From positions 1 to 8,045 of the forward strand of contig JAUYQT010000822.1 in NCBI GenBank assembly GCA_030697085.1: 8,045 nt of DNA, written 5' to 3'. The translations under genes were made by a program, and so were the position numbers. Position 1 is the stretch's first letter. Every line of letters begins with the position of its first letter. A model generated the notes under the pieces. It was not told the origin of the DNA, ran no database searches, and saw only the letters and a program-made list of their open reading frames with translations. Shown here in pieces: positions 1 to 7,000 of this stretch. Source of the stretch: Azonexus sp. GTDB taxonomy: Bacteria; Pseudomonadota; Gammaproteobacteria; Burkholderiales; Rhodocyclaceae.

Positions 1-2
1 GC

Positions 3-1091
3 CTGCATGACCTGATCCTCAGCGTCGGCCACGCCTTCGAGATTTCTGCCGTGGCGATTACGCTGGCCATGCTGTTCACCTGGATCGAAAAATTTCTCAG
101 CACCCGGCTTTACCGGCGGGTTGAAGCACTTTGCCAGGCGCTCGACAGCCTCTTTGAAAGCGGTGTGGGTGAGGAATATCTGGCGCGGCTGGTGTGCGCC
201 AGCGAAGCCTCCCTGGCCCAGGGCAAGCAATTCAATCAAGCGCTGGTCGGCGAACTGCGTCAGAGCATGGAAAATCTGCTCGCCCAACAGCAAGCGGCAG
301 CCGTGCAACAGCAGCAGGCGCTGGCCAAACAACTCGGCGAAGTCATGGCGAAAACGATGGCCGCGACGCTGCACGAACCGCTGCAACGGATGACCGCCGC
401 CATTGAACGTCTGAGTAACAGCCAGGGGGCGACGCTCGGTCAGGCGCTGGCGCAAACCATGCAACGTTTCAATCAGCAGCTCGATCAAACCTTCGGTCAA
501 CGTCAAAATCAGCTCGAAAATCTCCTCGCCAAAACCAGCTTGTCGCTAGCGGGGGTGGCTGAGCAACTAGGCACTGTCAGTACCCGGCTGGAAGCCGCCG
601 GGCAGGGCGCCTTCCAGTCGGCCGCCGGGCAATTTCAGAGCGCCAGCGGCGAGGTGCAGCGCAGCAGCGAAGCCTTTGGCCGTACCAGCAACGACATGGC
701 GCAGGCTGCCGCAGCGATGACCGAGGCGGCGAAAACGGCGAGCCAGTCGCTGATCGAACAGGGTCGCCTGCAGGAATCAATCGCCCGTATGGTGGCTGAT
801 CTGCGCGGCACGGTTGAAACCGCCCGGCGCGATGCCGCGCTGACCAGCGAACTGGTCAGCCGCCTGGAAAATGGTGCCGATGCGCTGGTGCTGGCCGAAA
901 CCCGTGCTGGCGACTATCTGCTTGAGGTTAATGAAGTGCTTGGCCTGGCCCACGCCGCCTTTGCCGACAATATTGAAAAGACGCTAACGCGTGGCAACGG
1001 CCAGTTTCAGCGCAGCGTGGTGAGCGCGGTTGAAGCCCTCGAAGGTGCGATTGAGGAGCTTTCCGACACGCTGGCCAGCGAGCGGCGTTAG
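3..1091 (+). CDS. zorA: ZorA, Zorya defence motor stator subunit (5' partial)
   Basis: The reading frame is open from base 3, so the gene begins outside the window; 362 C-terminal residues are visible. Fragment residues about 11-27 form a hydrophobic helix, the last membrane segment of a MotA/ExbB-like pore protein, followed by a TWIEKFL boundary. Next come a GEEYLARLV segment and a roughly 280-residue Gln/Ala/Glu-rich region without further membrane segments, which reads as a long helical coiled-coil tail. The end (LLEVNEVLGLAHAAF, then ADNIEKTL) resembles the conserved C-terminus I know from ZorA. In the family, a ZorA pentamer and ZorB dimer form a proton-driven inner-membrane motor whose cytoplasmic tail is needed for anti-phage activity. 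zorB starts 3 bases after the stop. A GTG at base 51 is in frame but lies inside the membrane helix and is not the true start. The assignment rests on recalled family features and the zorB neighbour. A plain ExbB/MotA protein is less likely because of the tail. Confidence 0.85.
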   Translation: MHDLILSVGHAFEISAVAITLAMLFTWIEKFLSTRLYRRVEALCQALDSLFESGVGEEYLARLVCASEASLAQGKQFNQALVGELRQSMENLLAQQQAAAVQQQQALAKQLGEVMAKTMAATLHEPLQRMTAAIERLSNSQGATLGQALAQTMQRFNQQLDQTFGQRQNQLENLLAKTSLSLAGVAEQLGTVSTRLEAAGQGAFQSAAGQFQSASGEVQRSSEAFGRTSNDMAQAAAAMTEAAKTASQSLIEQGRLQESIARMVADLRGTVETARRDAALTSELVSRLENGADALVLAETRAGDYLLEVNEVLGLAHAAFADNIEKTLTRGNGQFQRSVVSAVEALEGAIEELSDTLASERR

Positions 1092-1094
1092 AGC

Positions 1095-1817
1095 ATGGCG
1101 CTTTTCCGCTCCGCCGCCATCGGGCGAAAAAAAACTGATCGTGAAGCCGAGAGTCCCTTCTGGATTTCCTTCGCCGACCAGATGACGGCGCTGATGGTGC
1201 TTTTCCTTATTGCGCTGACCGTGACGCTCTATGCCGTTACTGAAAAAGTTTCCGAAGCTGAGCAACAAAAGGCGGCTCGCCAGCAGGACATCGCCACCTT
1301 CCTGCAGCGCCTGCGTGAGCTCACGGAAAGCCAGGTCGGTATCTCCTTGCGCGGCACCGCCATCGATTTCGGTGATCGTGCCCGTTTTGAACACAACAGC
1401 CACCGTATCAACGAAGCGCAGAGTCGTCTATTGAGCCACTTTGCGCCGCAAGTCCTCGCCCTCGCCCGTGACCCGCTCGGCCAGCGCTGGCTCAAACGCA
1501 TCAGCGTCGTTGGTTTTGCTGATGCCAGCGGCAACTATCTGCACAACCTCAATCTCAGCCTGCAACGCTCGGAACGGGTACTTTGCGTGCTGCTTGTGCC
1601 GCCGCCTGGGGTTGAGCCGCTCTCGGACGCCGAGCGACGTCAGGTCAGAGAACTGTTCATCGTCAGTGGCGCCTCATTCAATAGCCAGAAAAATACGGCG
1701 GAAGAAAGCCGGCGTATTGAGTTGCGCCTGGAGTTTTTTGAAAACGACGAAGCGCGACAGCCGCCCGCTCTGCCGGACGGCCTGGTCGACAACCATTGCC
1801 CGCTGGACAAGGGGTGA
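1095..1817 (+). CDS. zorB: ZorB, OmpA/MotB-like motor subunit of Zorya
   Basis: This is a complete 240-residue protein. After a short basic cytoplasmic N-terminus comes PFWISFADQMTALMVLFLI, where Asp28 sits at the mouth of a single membrane helix (about residues 30-49). This matches the proton-channel aspartate of MotB and ZorB. Residues about 50-78 are a helical linker, and residues about 85-215 an OmpA-like periplasmic domain. Within it, VVGFADASG followed by LNLSLQRSERV gives Asp143 and Arg158, with the same 15-residue spacing as the diaminopimelate-binding pair of OmpA, so it should anchor to peptidoglycan. The ATG lies 3 bases after the zorA stop with only a weak ribosome site (GAGCGGCG), so translation is probably coupled to zorA. 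Length is near that usual for ZorB. A flagellar MotB is less likely: the DQMTALMVLF motif and the ZorA-type partner point to defence. Confidence 0.87.
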   Translation: MALFRSAAIGRKKTDREAESPFWISFADQMTALMVLFLIALTVTLYAVTEKVSEAEQQKAARQQDIATFLQRLRELTESQVGISLRGTAIDFGDRARFEHNSHRINEAQSRLLSHFAPQVLALARDPLGQRWLKRISVVGFADASGNYLHNLNLSLQRSERVLCVLLVPPPGVEPLSDAERRQVRELFIVSGASFNSQKNTAEESRRIELRLEFFENDEARQPPALPDGLVDNHCPLDKG

Positions 1818-1822
1818 CGGCG

Positions 1823-2398
1823 ATGGCGGGGGTAATGCCTGTCGTGATGAGCCATCTCGGGGGGGCGCAAAATATCGCGCTGCTGCCGCTAGCGGTCAGT
1901 AAGCCGCCAGCCGCCGCCGAACCAGCCCGGATCAAGGCGATTGAGCAGTTGCGTCAGTTGCTGAATAGCCAGTTTATCGCCCACGACCTGCGCCCGCTTG
2001 GTGATGTCGATCTGCTGCAACGCCTGACCACCGCCCGTCAGGCACTCACTCCGCCACGCGGTCGCTATGCCCTGCCGCGTATTGCCCAAGGGGTCATGGC
2101 TTTTCGTATGCAAGGACGCCACACGCCCTATCCGGACCTGAAATATGCCTGCTACGGGCTGGCCCGGGCGACCGATTGGGACAATCGCGTCCTGCTCGAT
2201 GAAGCGCAAAAATGTGATGACCTGCTGGCCGCTGTGGCAGCACTGCGGCCGCTGGATAAGCATGCCTTTGCGGCCTGCTGTCGTGCGCTGCAACGCAGTT
2301 GGGACGCCGACATCGCGCCGGCCAGCGGCAAATTGAGCCAGGGCGCCAAGGAAAATGGCCGCAAGCTCGGGGCCTTTCTGGCTCAGGCGAAGCGTTGA
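1823..2398 (+). CDS. ZorC-like protein, N-terminal portion only (truncated or short variant)
   Basis: This ORF of 191 residues starts 5 bases after the zorB stop. ATG 1823 is chosen because AAGGGG (1809-1814) lies 8 bases upstream; an in-frame ATG at 1796 would overlap zorB and lacks a better site. There is no signal peptide or membrane helix. Residues 1-35 are loose and Pro/Ala-rich; residues 36-191 look helical. RYALPRIAQGVMAF, DLKYACYGLA (105-114) and AFAACCRALQRSW (148-160) recall the start of the EH_Signature-type ZorC of type I Zorya, as does the final GRKLGAFLAQ. Family members are, as I remember them, roughly 500-600 residues, so about two thirds would be missing. Reading through the TGA gives only 21 more codons before a TAA, and no other frame continues plausibly. 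In type I systems ZorC is a DNA-associated factor acting with the ZorD nuclease/helicase. Homology is recalled, not searched; it could be a distinct small Zorya accessory protein. Confidence 0.5.
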   Translation: MAGVMPVVMSHLGGAQNIALLPLAVSKPPAAAEPARIKAIEQLRQLLNSQFIAHDLRPLGDVDLLQRLTTARQALTPPRGRYALPRIAQGVMAFRMQGRHTPYPDLKYACYGLARATDWDNRVLLDEAQKCDDLLAAVAALRPLDKHAFAACCRALQRSWDADIAPASGKLSQGAKENGRKLGAFLAQAKR

Positions 2399-2524
2399 TC
2401 AAGTGCCCGGCGGGTCGCGCCACTCAGCGAATTTCAAGCGCTAAAGCATCGCGGGTTTGGGTAACCCGTCATGGGCAGAAAACCTGATTTCACTGCGTGG
2501 CCACATGAAAATCTACCGCTATTT
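2399..2524. terminator. Convergent gap with weak bidirectional hairpin
   Basis: This gap separates the plus-strand Zorya genes from the minus-strand signalling operon. It contains one perfect 6-bp inverted repeat, CGGGTT (2452-2457) and AACCCG (2463-2468), around a 5-base loop. The hairpin is 54-57 bases from both flanking stop codons and could end transcription from either side, but no T-tract follows in either direction. Support is therefore weak. No coding signal, target-site duplication or recombination site was recognised, although the Zorya genes stop abruptly here. Confidence 0.25.
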
Positions 2525-3016
2525 TTAGTCGCCAGCTTTCTGCCCGCCGGGCTGGATTCTCGATGAGCCGCCGACACTCCTTGTTTCCGTGGTTTGGTGC
2601 TGGGCCTTGCGTTGCACGATTTCAGCATGCAGCCGGTCCTGGAGGACGACTCTTTTACAGGCTTTTTGGATTGCCTCGTAGACCTTATGGTCCTGAAATG
2701 GCTTGAGGACATAGCCTTTTGCCCCGGCCTTGAGCGCATCAAGCACCATTTTTTCCTGGCCGTGCGAGGTGACCATGACGATCTTCGCATCCGGAAACTC
2801 GCCCATGATGGCTCGGGTGGCTTCGATTCCATCCATCTCCGGCATCGTAATGTCCATTGTTACCAGATCGGGACGGCAAGCCCTGTAGGCGGCAATGGCT
2901 TCCCGGCCGGTCGCTGCAGTCAGGGCAATCTTGTGCCCGAGTTGTTCGAGCATCATTCCCAGTTTGCGGGTAATGATGGGTGAATCATCGACGATCAAAA
3001 TATTTAACGAATCCAT
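2525..3016 (-). CDS. CheY-like single-domain response regulator
   Basis: This 163-residue protein has one receiver domain (about residues 3-122) and a short charged, Gln/Gly-rich tail without a DNA-binding or enzymatic output domain. All receiver landmarks are present: the acidic pair Asp10/Asp11, phosphoacceptor Asp55 in LVTMDITMPEMDG, the switch Thr83/Ser84 and Lys105 in LKPF. It should take phosphate from the kinase encoded two genes upstream and signal by protein contact. The ATG at 3016 is chosen because MDSLNILIVDD is the normal domain start; the frame extends 19 codons further upstream, but that stretch overlaps the cheX-like gene. Only 7 bases separate it from the cheX-like stop, so it is the last gene of the operon. 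The exact output (motility, second messenger or other) cannot be read from the sequence. Confidence 0.9.
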   Translation of the reverse strand: MDSLNILIVDDSPIITRKLGMMLEQLGHKIALTAATGREAIAAYRACRPDLVTMDITMPEMDGIEATRAIMGEFPDAKIVMVTSHGQEKMVLDALKAGAKGYVLKPFQDHKVYEAIQKACKRVVLQDRLHAEIVQRKAQHQTTETRSVGGSSRIQPGGQKAGD

Positions 3017-3023
3017 TTCACTC

Positions 3024-3554
3024 TCACTTAACGTAATCAAGACGTGTATCGAATAATTCCTGAGGCCCAACAAGGCTGATATTCATGCGCCCAAAATCCG
3101 TATCCAGGCTGCGCGTGTAAAACATTGCATTTTTCATCCGTCGAATTGTTTTGACGCGATCAAGAATAACCGGCGGGGTCATTGAGATGGGCGGTCCGTT
3201 TGCTTGCTGCAAATCAATCGTGCTGTGCCCCAAAATGGTATTCACTGCCTCGCCGGCGGCGGCTTCCCGGTACATTTCAATTTCGTCAGGGGCGACATCG
3301 AAATCGGCGGACATGCGCTTGAACAGCGTGTCTATCAATGCATCCTGAAAACTGAAGGCAATCAGCAAATTAACGCCCCCACCCATCCCGATGATTGCTG
3401 TCATATCGAGTAGTGTCAGCGAATCCAGGTCACCGCTCTCCGACTTGGACTCCGTCACGTTGATGCCGTATTCGCTATTGAAGTAGCTTTGGGTCCTGCC
3501 AATGGCGGACTTCATTACCGGCTCGACGTCCTTGGTGAGTTTTTTGTCTAGCAT
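3024..3554 (-). CDS. CheX-like chemotaxis phosphatase
   Basis: This 176-residue soluble protein has the CheX/CheC/FliY fold pattern, in which a glutamate and an asparagine on one helix help a water molecule attack phospho-aspartate of CheY-type regulators. Here the segment MYREAAAGEAVNTILG supplies Glu102-x2-Asn105, the expected catalytic spacing. A glycine-rich strand GMGGGVNLLIAFSF and the C-terminal NISLVGPQELF fit the same domain. A Shine-Dalgarno GGAG lies 8 bases upstream of the ATG, which overlaps the kinase stop by 7 bases (ATGCTAG), so translation is coupled. Placed between kinase and regulator, it most likely resets that regulator. CheX proteins usually act as dimers; that is family knowledge. 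I did not assign the symbol cheX because the gene is part of a stand-alone sensor operon rather than a chemotaxis cluster. Confidence 0.82.
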   Translation of the reverse strand: MLDKKLTKDVEPVMKSAIGRTQSYFNSEYGINVTESKSESGDLDSLTLLDMTAIIGMGGGVNLLIAFSFQDALIDTLFKRMSADFDVAPDEIEMYREAAAGEAVNTILGHSTIDLQQANGPPISMTPPVILDRVKTIRRMKNAMFYTRSLDTDFGRMNISLVGPQELFDTRLDYVK

Positions 3555-6247
3555 GGTCTTGACTCCAGGCTCAGGTTTCCAGGTGCCAGCGGCAAAACGA
3601 ACAGGAATTCAGTCCCTTGCCCGGCCACCGTTTTGACCACGACCTCACCGCCCATGGCGATGGTTTCACTCAATACCGCGGCAAGACCGACGCCACGGCC
3701 AGCCAGCGCGGTGACCTCTTGCTGGGTGCTGATACTATCCATGAAGATCAATTTGGCAATTTCATCATCCGAAACCGCCAGCACGTCGCTAGCGTCATAA
3801 ATTCCGGCGGCCACCACGCGCTGGCGCAATCCCTCCAGATTGATACCGCCACCATCGTCTTCAATGGACAGTTTGATCTTCTTGCCATCCTGCGTCACGC
3901 TACAGATGATTTTCCCAATCTCATCCTTTTCCGCCTCCCAGCGCGCCTCGGGAGTTTCTATGCCATGCGCCACCGCGTTGCGAAAGACATGGACAAGAGA
4001 GCGCAGAAAAGGCCGATAGGCGTTCGGGTCAATCCAGACATCACCCCCGCCCTTGACGACAATAGGCGCCACTTCCTTTTCCAGACGTTTTGCTGTCTGA
4101 CTCACCAGCCCATCAAAGCCGGTCAGCACATCCCTGAAGGACACCTTGCGCAAGGTGCCGATCTCCTCAAGCAAATGACGTATCTCGGCAATCGAAATGT
4201 CGATTGCCTCGCCACGCAGGAGACGCGTTGCCAGTCTTTCCAGCTGCATCGCCTGGCCTTCAGACAAGGCAAAGCTTTCTCCGTGCAGCAAAAATCCCTC
4301 GCCCAGCGCATCCGAAATCAACGAGAGATCTTTCTCGAACGATGCCTGCAAGGCTCCAGAAGAAAACAGGCTGACCATTTGCTGCGTGGTCAAACGCTCA
4401 CCACAGGCAAGGGCCTCTGACAAGGCACTCTCGAGGGAGTGCAGCGCCCCGGGTGTGCCAGGAAAACTGAACTGGCTTAACAACCCCTTGTAGGTATGAA
4501 TTTCCCGATAAAGTTCTTTGGCGACCACCTCGGGAGCGACCGTTCCCTGGAGAATTCTGGATAAATCCAGCGTCAGAAAATCACGGAAGCCGTTGATCGT
4601 GTCGAAAAAATTACGGCTGTCTGAAACCGCCATCACAATTAATTCGAGGCGGCAGCGCTCGCTGTCAAGCATGGCCGCCATCTGCCGTTCAGCGGTAATG
4701 TCGGTCAAAACGACCATGAATTTCCCGTTATCGAGAATTTTGTATTCTGCCTTGAGCAATACCTCGTCACGCTGAATTTCAGTCGGCAACAAGGAGAGCA
4801 TGCATTCACGGATGTCAGCGTCGGACTCCGCCAGCACCGAGGCGATCGTCTGATCAAAAAAACCTGCCTTGGTGGCATCTTCGTGAAAGAACACCTCGGC
4901 GGCATTTCGTCCTGCCGGAGACTCTCCAAGCATGGCCTCACAGGCGCGACTGTATTCGGCCGACACGATCAAATCGGCGCCAAAAGAGAGAAAGCCCTGG
5001 CCGGAGTTATCGAGCAAAATGGCCACATGTTCGCGCTGGGCTTCTGCCGCCTCCTTGGCGTGAACCAATTCAGCCTCGGTCAGTTTGCGTTCGGTAATGT
5101 CGATATAGCTGGTAACAAATCCACCGCTGGGAATAGGCGTGCCGCGAATTTCAAGCCAGCGTCCGTTCGGCCGCAGGCGCTCAATGTGATGAGCCTGAAA
5201 GTTATTGGCCCGCGTCACGACCGCCCGTACCTGTTCTTCCGGATCACCGGGGCCGTATTCGCCCCGGTTAACATTGAAGCGCGCCAGCTCTTCGAAATGA
5301 GCCCACCCCTTGGCAAACAGGTCAGCGGGGAAATCGAGCAAGTTGATGAACTGCTCATTGAAATTGGTGAACCTGAGATCGGTATCGCACAACGAGATAC
5401 CTCCGGGGAAGTTATCGATGATGGTTTTCATCACGTCACGTTGCCGGGTTAGCAGTTCCTCCGTCTGCTTCTGCTCGGTAATGTCTGTGTAGGTGGTCAC
5501 AAACCCCGAGATTTCCCCACCGAATTTGAAGGGAAACCCTTCCACCAGAACGCTACGTCCACCGCTCATCTGACGCTCAAAACGATGCGGCAAAAATTCG
5601 CGGGCACGGGCGACGATGGCCTGCACCTGCTCCTCCGGGTTGCCCGGGCCGTACGCACCGCGTGCCGCATTGAACTTAATAAAATCCTCAAAATAGGCGT
5701 GTCTGAAAACCATGTTTTGGGGAAAGTCGAGAATCTCGTGAAAGTTCCGGTTCCAGAGAATGAGGCGAAGATCCTTGTCGATGACGCTGACCCCCTGCGG
5801 CAGGGCATCGAGCAGGGTCTGCAATTGCGCGATCAGCTTTTCATGATCGGCTTCACGATGCTTTTCGTGGGTGATGTCCTGCAGGGTGCCGGCAAAACCG
5901 GGTAAGCCGTGAGTCGGCTCGATCGGGGCGCCGCGAATGAGAATGTAGGATGTTTTCCCGTCGCTGCTCACCAACTTGAGTTCGGTATTGAAAGGCAGGT
6001 GATTGCTCACCGCTTGATCGAGGGTCGTCTGGAAGCGCTTGCGCTCAAGAGCATTCAAGAGGTCCATCAACGATCGGGAAGTCGAGCAAGCAACACCGGC
6101 AATTGTGCTGAGCAAACCCAGCGATGCCTCGGTGAGAGAAATCTTCTTTTCTTCGTGGTCGTATTCCCAATAACCGATGCGGCCAATGCGCTGAATCAGT
6201 TCAAGTTGGTCACGTTCACGACAACTTCGGCAATTCTCTGTTTTCAC
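3548..6247 (-). CDS. Multi-PAS CheA-like sensor histidine kinase
   Basis: This is a soluble 899-residue sensor kinase numbered from a GTG start at 6247. Domains in order: PAS1 (about 13-130), PAS2 (137-261), PAS3 (263-387), PAS4 (403-521), each ending in a D-I-T-type motif. A helical Hpt-like region (about 533-690) has EIHTYKG, making His584 the likely phosphorylation site (HxxKG). A CheA-type ATPase follows (about 725-885) with N-box HVFRNAVAHGIE (Asn757), EDDGGGIN and GRGVGLA. There is no HisKA domain, receiver, CheW-like domain or membrane helix. PAS2 and PAS3 are near duplicates of the PAS_7 type. The signal is unknown: no haem or flavin residue could be assigned. The N-terminus has a CRSC pair. 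The GTG is favoured over an ATG at 6268 because a strong GAGGAG site lies 5 bases upstream of it. The gene leads an operon with the cheX-like and regulator genes. Confidence 0.88.
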   Translation of the reverse strand: MKTENCRSCRERDQLELIQRIGRIGYWEYDHEEKKISLTEASLGLLSTIAGVACSTSRSLMDLLNALERKRFQTTLDQAVSNHLPFNTELKLVSSDGKTSYILIRGAPIEPTHGLPGFAGTLQDITHEKHREADHEKLIAQLQTLLDALPQGVSVIDKDLRLILWNRNFHEILDFPQNMVFRHAYFEDFIKFNAARGAYGPGNPEEQVQAIVARAREFLPHRFERQMSGGRSVLVEGFPFKFGGEISGFVTTYTDITEQKQTEELLTRQRDVMKTIIDNFPGGISLCDTDLRFTNFNEQFINLLDFPADLFAKGWAHFEELARFNVNRGEYGPGDPEEQVRAVVTRANNFQAHHIERLRPNGRWLEIRGTPIPSGGFVTSYIDITERKLTEAELVHAKEAAEAQREHVAILLDNSGQGFLSFGADLIVSAEYSRACEAMLGESPAGRNAAEVFFHEDATKAGFFDQTIASVLAESDADIRECMLSLLPTEIQRDEVLLKAEYKILDNGKFMVVLTDITAERQMAAMLDSERCRLELIVMAVSDSRNFFDTINGFRDFLTLDLSRILQGTVAPEVVAKELYREIHTYKGLLSQFSFPGTPGALHSLESALSEALACGERLTTQQMVSLFSSGALQASFEKDLSLISDALGEGFLLHGESFALSEGQAMQLERLATRLLRGEAIDISIAEIRHLLEEIGTLRKVSFRDVLTGFDGLVSQTAKRLEKEVAPIVVKGGGDVWIDPNAYRPFLRSLVHVFRNAVAHGIETPEARWEAEKDEIGKIICSVTQDGKKIKLSIEDDGGGINLEGLRQRVVAAGIYDASDVLAVSDDEIAKLIFMDSISTQQEVTALAGRGVGLAAVLSETIAMGGEVVVKTVAGQGTEFLFVLPLAPGNLSLESRPC

Positions 6248-6251
6248 ACAG

Positions 6252-6258
6252 TCTCCTC
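6252..6258 (-). promoter_or_regulatory. Ribosome binding site deciding a GTG start
   Basis: On the minus strand GAGGAGA is followed after CTGT by GTG AAA ACA. Spacing from GGAG to GTG is 5 bases. The alternative ATG 21 bases upstream has no clear purine-rich site before it, and its first codons would contain this motif. This supports the GTG at 6247 as the kinase start. Confidence 0.6.
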
Positions 6259-6267
6259 GAGAGGACA

Positions 6268-6296
6268 TGAATACATACGACTCTTGACAGCGACAA
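6268..6296 (-). promoter_or_regulatory. Weak sigma70-like promoter candidate for the kinase operon
   Basis: On the minus strand TTGTCG (6296-6291) and TATTCA (6273-6268) are separated by 17 bases and could be -35 and -10 boxes. Matches to consensus are poor (4 and 3 of 6). A transcript starting near 6261 would have a very short leader before the GTG at 6247 and would exclude the upstream ATG. No sigma54 or FliA-type promoter was seen in this gap. Confidence 0.2.
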
Positions 6297-6333
6297 TCAG
6301 GATACGCCGAGTTACGCCCGTTTTTGGTGCGTC

Positions 6334-6368
6334 GCTACGGTCAACCGAAAAAAACAGGCAAAATCTGC
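6334..6368 (-). repeat. 35-base dispersed repeat, copy A
   Basis: This copy matches 7826-7860 at 33 of 35 positions. On the plus strand it starts GCTACGGTCAACCG, continues with an A-tract and CAGGCAAAA, and ends CTGC. It contains a small inverted repeat CGGT-CA-ACCG and, read on the minus strand, a run of seven T. It lies 38 bases downstream of the oxygenase stop codon and upstream of the kinase gene. Similarity stops sharply at both ends, so it is a discrete element. It may act in transcript 3'-end formation or as a protein-binding site. Confidence 0.7.
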
Positions 6369-6406
6369 GATGAGACGGTGCCGGTTTGGTCAGCGTGCAA
6401 TGGCCG

Positions 6407-7000
6407 TCAGCTGCTCCGGACGCGAAACCAGCCGGCAATGCTGCGCCGTGTGCGATGCGCCGTCAGCACCTCGTGGGGAAACGATTCGCTGAGAAAGATG
6501 ATCATGGTGCCGAAACTTGGGTTGACCGTGGCGATGATCGTTTCCCCTGTGGCCTCAAACAAGCGCAACTCTCCGCCATGGCTGGTTTGCCAATCGTCGT
6601 TCAGGTAAAAAACGGTCGATAGAATTCGATTTTTGGCGCCCTGCAAGACATCGGAATGTTTGGCGTAGCCGGCGCCGGCGCCATAAATCGCGTAGTGGCT
6701 TTCAAAGTCGAACAAGCCCAGAAAGAGGGCCGCGTTAAGTCCGCTACGCAGCGCTTCCATCCAGGTCAGGTAGACGAAATCGCTGCTGTTCGTGTCGTCC
6801 AGCCAGCTGATCATATCGCCACGAAGTGGGCTGAGGTGTTTTTGCGTCGCCCCTCGGCCAATTTTCGCCGCCTTGAAACGGGCGCTGCCATCATCCTGGC
6901 AGCGCGCAAACAGCAAGTCAGACAAGGGCTTTTGCAGGGGGGCATCTAAAACGATGTAGCCCACCCGGGTTAAATGTTCGGCAATTTCCGCAATATTCAT
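6407..7000 (-). CDS. 2-oxoglutarate/Fe(II)-dependent oxygenase (prolyl-hydroxylase-like)
   Basis: This complete 197-residue protein resembles the SM-20/prolyl-4-hydroxylase branch of 2OG oxygenases, which use iron, O2 and 2-oxoglutarate to hydroxylate a substrate. The iron triad is visible: His115 and Asp117 in YAKHSDVLQG, and His176 in ESFPHEVL. Arg185 in RRSIAGWF is the likely 2-oxoglutarate anchor. Between them STVFYLNDDW and GGELRLF are the usual strands of the double-stranded beta-helix. The N-terminal 90 residues are helical. There is no signal peptide, so it should be cytoplasmic. The substrate cannot be told; a protein side chain is plausible from the family. Its ATG overlaps the stop of the upstream gene as ATGA, so the two are co-translated and may work together. 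Confidence 0.85.
   Translation of the reverse strand: MNIAEIAEHLTRVGYIVLDAPLQKPLSDLLFARCQDDGSARFKAAKIGRGATQKHLSPLRGDMISWLDDTNSSDFVYLTWMEALRSGLNAALFLGLFDFESHYAIYGAGAGYAKHSDVLQGAKNRILSTVFYLNDDWQTSHGGELRLFEATGETIIATVNPSFGTMIIFLSESFPHEVLTAHRTRRSIAGWFRVRSS

Noticed and set aside
984..1403. Minus-strand open frame across the zorA/zorB boundary
   Set aside because: It lies antisense to well-supported coding sequence including the ZorB membrane helix.
3..1817. Flagellar MotA/MotB or ExbB/ExbD pair linked to the nearby chemotaxis-like genes
   Set aside because: The A subunit has a roughly 280-residue helical tail after its last membrane helix and a ZorA-like C-terminus; the B subunit has the DQMTALMVLF motif of ZorB. 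The chemotaxis-like genes are on the opposite strand in their own operon.
1823..2398. Third gene as ZorE (HNH nuclease of type II) or as a type III accessory protein
   Set aside because: No HNH histidine/asparagine motif is present, and the helical segments resemble the ZorC N-terminus better. A type III partner could not be fully excluded without a profile search.
3617..4420. Long plus-strand open frame of 267 codons inside the kinase gene
   Set aside because: It is antisense to the conserved ATPase and Hpt region of the kinase, shows no domain pattern and has low-quality composition.
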